Below are positions 1 to 5,600 of a stretch of 6,042 bases of DNA, one piece after another. The notes beneath the pieces were generated by a model. The model did no database searches. It had not been told where the DNA came from and saw only the letters and a program-made list of their open reading frames with translations. Both the position numbers and the translations under genes were made by a program. This stretch comes from Burkholderiales bacterium. GTDB lineage: Bacteria > Pseudomonadota > Gammaproteobacteria > Burkholderiales > Burkholderiaceae_C. Where the stretch lies: assembly GCA_028869035.1 (NCBI GenBank), contig JAGWTL010000189.1, forward strand, positions 1 to 6,042. Reading direction: 5' to 3'. The first letter of the stretch is position 1; every line of letters begins with the position of its first letter.

Positions 1-110
1 GCCAGCACGGTGGTGATGGCCGCCGTCAGCGTGGTCTTGCCGTGGTCCACGTGACCGATCGTGCCCACGTTGACGTGCGGCTTGGTCCGCTCAAATTTCT
101 CTTTTGCCAT
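1..110 (-). CDS. tuf: Elongation factor Tu, N-terminal part (truncated by window edge)
   Basis: EF-Tu is the GTPase that delivers aminoacyl-tRNA to the ribosome A site in the cytoplasm. The first 36 codons are visible. They begin MAKEKFERTKPHVNVGTIGH and contain the G1/P-loop GHVDHGKT at residues 19-26, which binds GTP phosphates, followed by TLTAAITTVL. This is the invariant N-terminus of bacterial EF-Tu. The start is the ATG at 110-108, preceded by GGAG (120-123) at a 9-nt spacing. The rest of the roughly 396-codon gene lies beyond position 1. Its place directly after tRNA-Tyr, tRNA-Gly and tRNA-Thr on the same strand matches the tufB type of locus known from E. coli, so it is probably the tRNA-linked copy. 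No second copy can be assessed here. Confidence 0.98.
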   Translation of the reverse strand, partial: MAKEKFERTKPHVNVGTIGHVDHGKTTLTAAITTVL

Positions 111-192
111 TTTTCAATTCTCCAGAAAGGATGCGAAAAGCAATTACGAATCAAACACCAAGACACGCCGGCACAAACCGCGCACCTGAAAG

Positions 193-267
<75 letters not shown>

Positions 268-302
268 GATATTCTTGTCACCACCTAGGAGCAAAAGACA
301 CA

Positions 303-376
303 TGGAGCGGGAGACGGGAATCGAACCCGCGTCATCAGCTTGGAAGGCTGGGGTTCTACCATTGAACTACTCCCGC
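303..376 (-). tRNA. tRNA-Gly (anticodon TCC)
   Basis: The cloverleaf reads on the minus strand from 376 to 303. The acceptor stem is GCGGGAG/CTCCCGC, the D stem GTTC/GAAC, and the anticodon loop CTTCCAA has anticodon TCC (344-342). The T arm is GGTTCGATTCC, the discriminator U, and CCA is encoded (305-303). It reads GGA and GGG codons. The outermost anticodon-stem pair (27-43) is C/A rather than Watson-Crick, and the first T-stem pair (49-65) is G-U; the rest of the fold is intact. It is the middle tRNA of the Tyr-Gly-Thr cluster, 35 nt upstream of tRNA-Thr in transcription order. Confidence 0.97.
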
Positions 377-410
377 ATCGCCCAAAACACTCGCTCTACG
401 CATCTTTCAC

Positions 411-496
411 TGGTGGAGAGGGCTGGATTCGAACCAGCGTACTCGTAAGAGGGCAGATTTACAGTCTGCTGCCATTAACCACTCGGCCACCTCTCC
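411..496 (-). tRNA. tRNA-Tyr (anticodon GTA)
   Basis: This is a class II tRNA read on the minus strand from 496 to 411. The acceptor stem is GGAGAGG/CCTCTCC. The anticodon stem GCAGA/TCTGC closes the loop CTGTAAA with anticodon GTA (462-460). The long variable arm typical of bacterial tRNA-Tyr (CCTCTTACGAGTAC region) is present, as is the T arm GGTTCGAATCC. The discriminator is A and CCA is encoded (413-411). It is the first gene of the tRNA-tuf unit and starts about 9 nt after the predicted transcription start. Confidence 0.97.
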
Positions 497-511
497 ATAG
501 GTGAACCACGG

Positions 512-540
512 ATTATGCCATGAAATTTTGGCACTGGCGA
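512..540 (-). promoter_or_regulatory. Predicted sigma-70 promoter of the tRNA-tuf unit
   Basis: On the minus strand, TCGCCA (540-535, 4 of 6 to TTGACA) is separated by exactly 17 nt from CATAAT (517-512, 5 of 6 to TATAAT). Initiation about 7 nt later, near 505, would put the first base of tRNA-Tyr (496) after a short 5' leader, as is usual for stable-RNA units. The promoter lies in the 63-nt gap between the ung stop codon and tRNA-Tyr. It was judged by eye from consensus and spacing only. Confidence 0.6.
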
Positions 541-559
541 AGCGCCCAAGCTCCCGAAC

Positions 560-1321
560 TCACCAGCGGATGTCGCCCAAACCCTGCGCCTGCAGGAAAG
601 TGCGCGCCAGGCTGAAATGGCCGCACCCCAGAAAGGGCTGCGGGGGGCGCCGGGCCGAGAGGGGCGAGGGATGGTTGGCACTGAGCACCAGATGCCGCCC
701 CCCGGCCTCCAGCCCGGCGGCGGCGGCGGCACGCTGGGCGTGCGCACCCCAAAGCATGAAAACAGCCGGTTTTGCGCGCTCGACCACGGCATGGATTATT
801 TTGTCGGTAAGCACTTCCCAACCCTGCTTGACATGGCTGGCGGGCAAACCGTCCTCCACCGTCAGGCAGGTGTTGAGCAGCAGCACCCCCTGGCGCGCCC
901 AGGACAGCAGCGAACCATCGGCCGGGGCGGCGTCAAGGGCCAGGGCCGGGTCGCGGACCAATTCCTGGTGGATGTTGCGCAGGGAGGGGGGCAGGCGCAG
1001 GCCGGAGGCCACGGAAAAAGCCAAACCCTCGGCCTGGCCGGGACCGTGGTAGGGGTCCTGCCCCAGGATCACGATGCGCACCTCAGCGAGAGACGTCAGC
1101 TCCAGCGCCCGCAGCGGCCGGGCAGGATAGATGGTGGCACCGGCGACCAGCCTTTGCGCGATGTGGCGACCGAGTTCCCGCCCCGTCGCGCTGCTGAAAA
1201 ATTGAGCAACGATGGCCGCCCAGTCGGAAGCCACCGGCCAAGCGGCCGGCGTCCAGGCCTTCAGCCTGTCGGCGGGCGCCGGCGCTGCGGTCGCAAAAAG
1301 ATCGGTTTGGGCCTGGCCCAT
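560..1321 (-). CDS. ung: Uracil-DNA glycosylase, family 1
   Basis: Ung removes uracil arising from cytosine deamination or dUTP incorporation, the first step of base excision repair in the cytoplasm. The 253-residue product shows the family 1 hallmarks. The water-activating loop GQDPYHGPGQ is at residues 87-96 with catalytic Asp89. LLLNTCLTV at 147-155 has Asn150 in the uracil-recognition position. The minor-groove intercalation loop HPSPLS is at 217-222 with catalytic His217. Length is near the usual 225-250, with an alanine/proline-rich N-terminus. The ATG (1321-1319) shares one base with the trpC stop codon (TGATG) and has no clear Shine-Dalgarno, which suggests translational coupling to trpC. 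It is the last gene of the trp transcript as far as can be seen. Function is near certain; co-transcription is inferred from the overlap. Confidence 0.96.
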   Translation of the reverse strand: MGQAQTDLFATAAPAPADRLKAWTPAAWPVASDWAAIVAQFFSSATGRELGRHIAQRLVAGATIYPARPLRALELTSLAEVRIVILGQDPYHGPGQAEGLAFSVASGLRLPPSLRNIHQELVRDPALALDAAPADGSLLSWARQGVLLLNTCLTVEDGLPASHVKQGWEVLTDKIIHAVVERAKPAVFMLWGAHAQRAAAAAGLEAGGRHLVLSANHPSPLSARRPPQPFLGCGHFSLARTFLQAQGLGDIRW

Positions 1322-2121
1322 CAGGCGAACAGCTCGGCCAGGGCCAGCCCCGGATCGGGCGCGCGCATGAAAGCCTCGCCCACCAGAAAAGCGTTGATGC
1401 CTTCCGTGCGCATGCGCTGCACGTCGGCGCGGCCCAGGATGCCGGACTCCGTCACCAGCAGGCGATCGTCCGGCACGCGCTCGCGCAGGGCCAGGGTGGT
1501 GTCCAGCGTGACCTCGAAGGTGCGCAGGTTACGGTTGTTGATGCCGACCAGCGGGGTCTTGAGCTTGAGCGCGCGGTCCAGCTCGGCGCCGTCATGGACC
1601 TCGACCAGCACGGCCATGTCCAGGCCCAGGGCGATGGCCTCCAGATCGCGCATCAACGCGTCGTCCAGGCAGGCGGCGATCAGCAGGATGCAGTCCGCGC
1701 CCATGGCGCGCGATTCGTAGATCTGGTAGGGATCGACCATGAAGTCCTTGCGCAGCACGGGCAGCTCGCAGGAGGCGCGCGCCTGCTTGAGGTAGTCGGG
1801 CTGGCCCTGGAAGAACTGGCGGTCGGTCAGCACCGAGAGACAGGCCGCGCTCACCTGGCCGTCGCCCTCGGCATAACTCTGGGCGATGTCGGCCGGGATG
1901 AAGTCCTCGCGCAGCACACCCTTGCTCGGACTGGCCTTCTTGATCTCGGCGATGACCGCGGCCTGGCCGGCAGCGATCTTGGCGCGCATGGCGCCCACGA
2001 AGTCGCGCGTGAGCACACGCGACTCAGCATCGGCCCGCATCGCAGCCAGTGATTTTTTCTTGATGGCCGACGCGATTTCCTCGCGCTTGACCGCCACGAT
2101 CTTGTCCAGGATGTCGCTCAT
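1321..2121 (-). CDS. trpC: Indole-3-glycerol phosphate synthase
   Basis: TrpC converts CdRP (carboxyphenylamino-deoxyribulose phosphate) to indole-3-glycerol phosphate with loss of CO2 and water, the fourth step from chorismate. The 266-residue protein is a single (beta/alpha)8 barrel with no fused TrpF. Visible motifs are AEIKKASPSKG at 58-68 (active-site Glu59 and Lys61 by family alignment), PVLRKDFMVDPYQIYE at 121-136 (Lys125 as the general acid), VEVHD at 173-177 (Glu174), GINNRNL at 193-199, TESG at 224-227 and the phosphate-binding VGEAFM at 247-252. SYAEGDGQVSAACLSVLTD (82-100) seems about three residues longer than the common YE-x-GGAACLSVLTD form. The start ATG (2121-2119) overlaps the trpD stop as ATGA and has GGGAG (2133-2129) 7 nt upstream. 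Confidence 0.97.
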   Translation of the reverse strand: MSDILDKIVAVKREEIASAIKKKSLAAMRADAESRVLTRDFVGAMRAKIAAGQAAVIAEIKKASPSKGVLREDFIPADIAQSYAEGDGQVSAACLSVLTDRQFFQGQPDYLKQARASCELPVLRKDFMVDPYQIYESRAMGADCILLIAACLDDALMRDLEAIALGLDMAVLVEVHDGAELDRALKLKTPLVGINNRNLRTFEVTLDTTLALRERVPDDRLLVTESGILGRADVQRMRTEGINAFLVGEAFMRAPDPGLALAELFA

Positions 2122-3167
2122 GCGGAGGCTCCCAGACGATGCGCCACGGTGACCAGCTGCTCCAGCTTGGCCTTGGCGGCGCCGGAATCGACGGCATCCC
2201 GCGCACGCGTGATGCCCGCGGCCATGCTGTCCACCACATTGGCCGCATACAGGGCCGCCCCGGCATTGAGCAGGACGATGTCACGCGCGGCGCCGGGCTG
2301 CCTGTCCAGCACCCCCATGAGCATGGCGCGCGAAGCCTCGGGCGTGTCCACCTTGATGGCCCGCGTGCTGGCCATCGTCAGGCCGAAGTCCTCGGGATGG
2401 ATCTCATACTCCCTGATCTCGCCATTCTTGAGTTCGCCCACCAGGGTGGCTGCCCCCAGGCTGATCTCGTCCATGCCGTCCTTGCCGTAGACCACCACGG
2501 CATGCTCGGTGCCCAGGCGCTGCAGCGCACGGACCTGGATGCCCACCAGGTCCGCATGGAACACGCCCATGAGGATGTTGGGCGCGCCGGCCGGATTGGT
2601 CAGCGGGCCCAGGATGTTGAAGAGGGTCTTGATGCCGAGTTCGCGGCGTACGGGCGCCACGTTTTTCATGGCCGGGTGGTGATTGGGTGCGAACATGAAA
2701 CCCACGCCGGTCTCGACTACGCACTGCGCAATGGCCTCGGGCTTGAGGTTGATGTTGATACCCAGTGACTCCATCACGTCGGCGCTGCCGCTCTTGCTGG
2801 AGACACTGCGCCCGCCGTGCTTGCTGACCTTGGCGCCCGCGGCCGCGGCCACAAACATGGAACAGGTGGAGATGTTGAAGGTGTGCGCGCCGTCGCCACC
2901 GGTGCCGACGATGTCGACCAGGTGCTTTTTGTCAGCAATATTCACTTTGGTGGAGAACTCGCGCATCACCTGGGCGGCGGCCGTGATCTCGCCGATGGTT
3001 TCCTTCTTCACACGCAGGCCGGTGATGAAAGCCGCCATGAGCACGGGCGACATCTCGCCGCCCATGATGAGCCGCATGATGTGCAGCATCTCGTCGTGGA
3101 AGATCTCGCGGTGCTCGATGACGCGCTGCAGGGCCTCCTGCGGGGTGATCTGGTGGGGCTGGGTCAT
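2118..3167 (-). CDS. trpD: Anthranilate phosphoribosyltransferase
   Basis: TrpD transfers the phosphoribosyl group of PRPP to anthranilate, the second step of the tryptophan pathway. The 349-residue product has the usual length of a stand-alone TrpD and is not fused to the glutaminase. The glycine-rich PRPP loop DIVGTGGDG is at residues 85-93. KHGGRSVSSKSGSADV at 116-131 forms the second conserved binding segment. APVRRELGIKTLFNILGPLT at 171-190 carries the anthranilate-contacting Arg. GMDEIS at 231-236 has the Asp-Glu pair that holds Mg2+. The N-terminal helices are normal for the family. The start ATG (3167-3165) is 13 nt after the trpG stop, with a GAGGGA element (3182-3177) overlapping that stop. 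The gene ends in a 4-nt overlap with trpC. Confidence 0.98.
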   Translation of the reverse strand: MTQPHQITPQEALQRVIEHREIFHDEMLHIMRLIMGGEMSPVLMAAFITGLRVKKETIGEITAAAQVMREFSTKVNIADKKHLVDIVGTGGDGAHTFNISTCSMFVAAAAGAKVSKHGGRSVSSKSGSADVMESLGININLKPEAIAQCVVETGVGFMFAPNHHPAMKNVAPVRRELGIKTLFNILGPLTNPAGAPNILMGVFHADLVGIQVRALQRLGTEHAVVVYGKDGMDEISLGAATLVGELKNGEIREYEIHPEDFGLTMASTRAIKVDTPEASRAMLMGVLDRQPGAARDIVLLNAGAALYAANVVDSMAAGITRARDAVDSGAAKAKLEQLVTVAHRLGASA

Positions 3168-3180
3168 GTTCTTGTTTCCC

Positions 3181-3774
<594 letters not shown>

Positions 3775-3778
3775 GGCT

Positions 3779-5275
3779 TCACTCCAGGCCCTGCTCGACC
3801 AGCTCAGACGCACGCACCAGGGCGCGCGCCTTGTGCTCGGTCTCGCGCCATTCCATCTCGGGCACCGAATCGGCCACCACGCCGGCCGCCGCCTGCACGT
3901 AGAGCGTGTCGTTCTTGATGATGCCGGTGCGGATCGCGATGGCCACGTCCATGTCGCCGGCGTAGCTCAGGTAACCGCAGGCGCCGCCATAGAGGCCGCG
4001 CTTGCTGGGCTCGAGCTGGTCGATCAGCTCCATGGCGTGCACCTTGGGGGCGCCGGTCAGCGTGCCGGCCGGGAAGGTGGCCTTGAGCACATCCATGGAG
4101 CTCATGCCGTCCTTCAGCAGGCCTTCGACGTTGCTCACGATGTGCATCACATGGCTGTAGCGCTCCACTACAAAGGCCTCGGTCACCTTGACGCTGCCGG
4201 TCTTGGCGATGCGGCCGATGTCGTTGCGCGCAAGATCAATGAGCATCACGTGCTCGGCGCGTTCCTTGGGGTCGCCCACCAGTTCCTCCTCGGCCGCCCT
4301 GTCCAGCTCCGGCGTGGCGCCGCGCGGGCGCGTGCCCGCCAGTGGGCGGATGGTGACTTTCTGCCCCTCGGGGGTCTGCTCCTGCCGCACCAGGATCTCC
4401 GGCGAAGCACCCACCACGTGGAAATCCCCGAAGTGGTAGTAGTACATATAGGGCGAGGGGTTGAGCGAGCGCAGCGCACGGTAGAGCGAGAGCGGCGACT
4501 CGGTGTAGCGCTTGTGCAGGCGCTGGCCCACCTGCACCTGCATGAAATCGCCCGCGGCGATCATGTCCTTGGCGCGCTCCACGGCGGCGATGTAGTCGTC
4601 CTTGGCGAACTCGCGTCCGATCTCATGAGTTGGGCTGGGCTTGATGGGCGGCGCCTGCACCGAGGTGTTCAGGCGCGCGCGCAGCTCGGTCAGCCGCGCC
4701 CGGGCCTTCGCATAAGCCTGGGGCTGGCCGGGGTCGGCGTAGACGATGAGGTAGAGCTTGCCCGAGAGGTTGTCGATGACGGCCAACTCCTCGCACTGCA
4801 GCAGCAGGATGTCGGGGCAGCCCAGGGTGTCGGGTGGGCAGCTGTGCACCAGTTTTTTCTCGATATGGCGCACCGTGTCGTAGCCGAAATAGCCGGCCAG
4901 TCCGCCGCAGAAGCGCGGCAGGCCGGGCTGCAAGGCCACCCTGAAGCGCTGGTGGTACCGGGCCACGAAATCCAGCGGGTTCAGGCGCGAGGTCTCGACC
5001 ACCACGTCGTCGGTCACGACCTCGGTCACGGCCTGCTCGCCAAAACCTCGCGAGCGCACCAGGGTGCGCGCCGGCAGGCCGATGAAGCTGTAGCGGCCGA
5101 AACGCTCGCCGCCCACCACGGACTCCAGCAAAAAGGTGTTCTTGCCGCCGGACTGGCTGTGTGCCAGCTTGAGGTAAAGCGAGAGCGGCGTCTCCAGGTC
5201 GGCAAAGGCCTGGGCCAGCAGGGGAATACGGTTGTATCCCTGGCGGGCCAGCTCGTTGAATTCGGATTCGGTCAT
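3779..5275 (-). CDS. trpE: Anthranilate synthase component I
   Basis: TrpE converts chorismate to anthranilate and pyruvate using ammonia from TrpG; it is the committed and normally feedback-inhibited step. The 498-residue protein has LLESV (49-53) and GRYSFIG (60-66) in the N-terminal region, where tryptophan binds in the family. The C-terminal chorismate-binding domain follows, with GDFMQVQVGQR (242-252), ASPEIL (290-295), RPLAGTRPRG (310-319), EHVMLIDLARND (341-352), SHVMHIVS (374-381), FPAGTLTGAPK (401-411) and the closing YGGACGYLSYAGDMD (429-443). The LLES element suggests normal inhibition by tryptophan. ATG 5275-5273 is chosen, with GGAG (5289-5286) 10 nt upstream. A GTG directly before it (5278-5276), at a 7-nt spacing, would add one residue and cannot be excluded. 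An unusually structured leader precedes the gene. Confidence 0.98.
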   Translation of the reverse strand: MTESEFNELARQGYNRIPLLAQAFADLETPLSLYLKLAHSQSGGKNTFLLESVVGGERFGRYSFIGLPARTLVRSRGFGEQAVTEVVTDDVVVETSRLNPLDFVARYHQRFRVALQPGLPRFCGGLAGYFGYDTVRHIEKKLVHSCPPDTLGCPDILLLQCEELAVIDNLSGKLYLIVYADPGQPQAYAKARARLTELRARLNTSVQAPPIKPSPTHEIGREFAKDDYIAAVERAKDMIAAGDFMQVQVGQRLHKRYTESPLSLYRALRSLNPSPYMYYYHFGDFHVVGASPEILVRQEQTPEGQKVTIRPLAGTRPRGATPELDRAAEEELVGDPKERAEHVMLIDLARNDIGRIAKTGSVKVTEAFVVERYSHVMHIVSNVEGLLKDGMSSMDVLKATFPAGTLTGAPKVHAMELIDQLEPSKRGLYGGACGYLSYAGDMDVAIAIRTGIIKNDTLYVQAAAGVVADSVPEMEWRETEHKARALVRASELVEQGLE

Positions 5276-5285
5276 CACGGGAAAA

Positions 5286-5289
5286 CTCC
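5286..5289 (-). promoter_or_regulatory. Ribosome binding site of trpE with two possible start codons
   Basis: GGAG on the minus strand lies 7 nt before a GTG (5278-5276) and 10 nt before the adjoining in-frame ATG (5275-5273). Either could be the start; ATG is preferred because it is the stronger codon. The site begins 5 nt after the base of the hairpin at 5295-5322, so folding of that hairpin could affect its access. Confidence 0.6.
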
Positions 5290-5294
5290 GGTTC

Positions 5295-5322
5295 GGCGCC
5301 GGGCGGCATATGCCCTGGCGCC
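5295..5322 (-). repeat. Strong hairpin just upstream of the trpE ribosome binding site
   Basis: The stem is GGCGCC (5322-5317) with GGCGCC (5300-5295), continued by GGGC (5315-5312) with GCCC (5304-5301). There is one bulged base (5316) and a 7-nt loop, giving ten GC pairs. The inner part also contains the perfect palindrome GGCATATGCC. It is not followed by a T run, so it is not an intrinsic terminator by itself. Its upstream arm (5320-5312) is perfectly complementary to the Trp-codon part of the leader ORF (5439-5431), so the two pairings exclude each other. A role in regulating trpE is inference. Confidence 0.55.
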
Positions 5323-5340
5323 AGGTTCAATCAGCTCGGG

Positions 5341-5358
5341 AAAACCCCAGGTCTGGGG
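5341..5358 (-). terminator. Weak terminator-like hairpin in the trpE leader (candidate attenuator)
   Basis: On the minus strand CCCCAG (5358-5353) and CTGGGG (5350-5345) can pair, realistically as a 5-bp CCCCA/TGGGG stem with a GACC loop. TTTT (5344-5341) follows directly. It lies 36 nt after the stop of the small Trp-containing leader ORF and 65 nt before the trpE ATG, where an attenuator would be expected. The stem is short and the T tract has only four residues, so termination may be inefficient. CGGG and CCCG on either side (about 5374-5371 and 5340-5337) could add an outer stem. Confidence 0.4.
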
Positions 5359-5371
5359 GGCGGGAAACCCG

Positions 5372-5416
5372 GCCGGCGGCAGGCCGGCAGGCCTCAATCG
5401 CGCGACCGGGCGCGCG
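5372..5416 (-). repeat. GC-rich hairpins and tandem 8-mer in the trpE leader
   Basis: On the minus strand CGCGCG (5416-5411) and CGCGCG (5404-5399) flank CCCGGT, giving a 6-bp hairpin at the end of the leader ORF. Just after its stop codon GCCGGC (5388-5383) and GCCGGC (5377-5372) form another 6-bp hairpin with a 5-nt loop. The second overlaps a tandem repeat of GGCCTGCC (5393-5378, two copies). The first hairpin uses part of the downstream arm of the 9-bp inverted repeat at 5402-5410/5447-5455, so the two cannot coexist. These are the kind of alternative folds expected of an attenuator; no folding energy was computed. Confidence 0.4.
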
Positions 5417-5489
5417 CAACAGGGCAGGTACGCCAGGGCCAGGCTCCCCGGTCGCTGCAACCTGTGCTGATGAGGCGGTGAATGAACAT
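5394..5489 (-). CDS. trpL: Candidate trp leader peptide (31 aa, two Trp codons)
   Basis: This is a short ORF upstream of trpE on the same strand. It starts MFIHRLISTG, contains GAWPWRT at residues 15-21 with Trp17 and Trp19, and ends SRD followed by TGA. Tryptophan is rare, so two Trp codons separated by one codon in a 31-codon ORF placed just before trpE suggest a tryptophan-sensing leader peptide like E. coli trpL (Trp-Trp-Arg-Thr). An in-frame TAA three codons before the ATG makes this the only plausible start. There is no Shine-Dalgarno before the ATG. A possible extended -10 element would place the transcription start on the A of the ATG, so translation could be leaderless, as known for Sinorhizobium meliloti trpL. 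The Trp codons sit in the loop of a perfect 9-bp inverted repeat. Assignment is by position and content only. Confidence 0.5.
   Translation of the reverse strand: MFIHRLISTGCSDRGAWPWRTCPVARARSRD
5402..5455 (-). repeat. Perfect 9-bp inverted repeat flanking the leader Trp codons
   Basis: GCGACCGGG (5455-5447) and CCCGGTCGC (5410-5402) on the minus strand are exact reverse complements separated by 36 nt. That interval holds both Trp codons of the leader ORF. The arrangement resembles the 1:2 pairing of classical amino-acid attenuators: a ribosome stalled at the Trp codons would cover the upstream arm and free the downstream arm. Confidence 0.5.
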
Positions 5490-5495
5490 GGGGCC

Positions 5496-5504
5496 AGTTT
5501 AGCA
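5496..5504 (-). promoter_or_regulatory. Possible extended -10 element of the trp operon
   Basis: TGC followed by TAAACT (minus strand, 5504-5496) fits an extended -10 (TGn plus 4 of 6 to TATAAT). No good -35 is seen at 16-19 nt upstream. Counting 7 nt past the hexamer gives a start at 5489, the A of the candidate leader-peptide ATG. Based on consensus only. Confidence 0.25.
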
Positions 5505-5556
5505 AAGGTGTCCAACCCCCAGAAAAACCCTGTATCGGACGGAAAGCGGGGTCGGG

Positions 5557-5562
5557 GATAAT
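5557..5562 (+). promoter_or_regulatory. Possible -10 box for the chalcone isomerase-like gene
   Basis: GATAAT (5 of 6 to TATAAT) lies 38 nt before the ATG at 5601 on the plus strand. The matching -35 region (about 5534-5539, ATCGGA) is poor, so the promoter may be weak or activator-dependent. Initiation would fall near 5569, at the edge of the near-palindrome at 5569-5580. Confidence 0.3.
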
Positions 5563-5568
5563 TAGAAC

Positions 5569-5580
5569 GAACGATCGTAC
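5569..5580. promoter_or_regulatory. Near-palindrome, possible operator in the divergent region
   Basis: GAACGATCGTAC has the perfect 8-bp palindrome ACGATCGT (5571-5578) and matches its own reverse complement at 10 of 12 bases. It sits between the predicted start of the plus-strand gene and its ribosome binding site, and 80 nt or more upstream of the trp leader ORF. Palindromes of this kind are typical of TetR-type repressor sites, but no regulator gene is visible, and a chance palindrome is possible. Confidence 0.25.
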
Positions 5581-5600
5581 TATTTTGGAGGTTTTCGATC

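Noticed and set aside
501..1720. Plus-strand open frames opposite ung and trpC
   Set aside because: Low-complexity Arg/Gly/Pro-rich translations without motifs; the minus strand carries intact, well-conserved enzymes.
5371..5393. GC-rich direct repeats considered as a CRISPR or mobile-element trace
   Set aside because: Only two adjacent 8-nt copies without spacers or flanking element genes; better explained as leader RNA stems.
5275..5505. Minus-strand frame starting TTG at 5505, considered as an alternative trp leader peptide
   Set aside because: It needs a TTG start, has its Trp residues far apart (residue 4 and near 53), and is rich in Pro/Arg/Ala as expected for random GC-rich sequence. 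The ATG frame at 5489 fits better.
5502..5514. TTGGACACCTTTGC resembling a sigma-54 promoter on the minus strand
   Set aside because: The GG-to-GC distance is 8 nt instead of the required 10, so the two elements are out of register.
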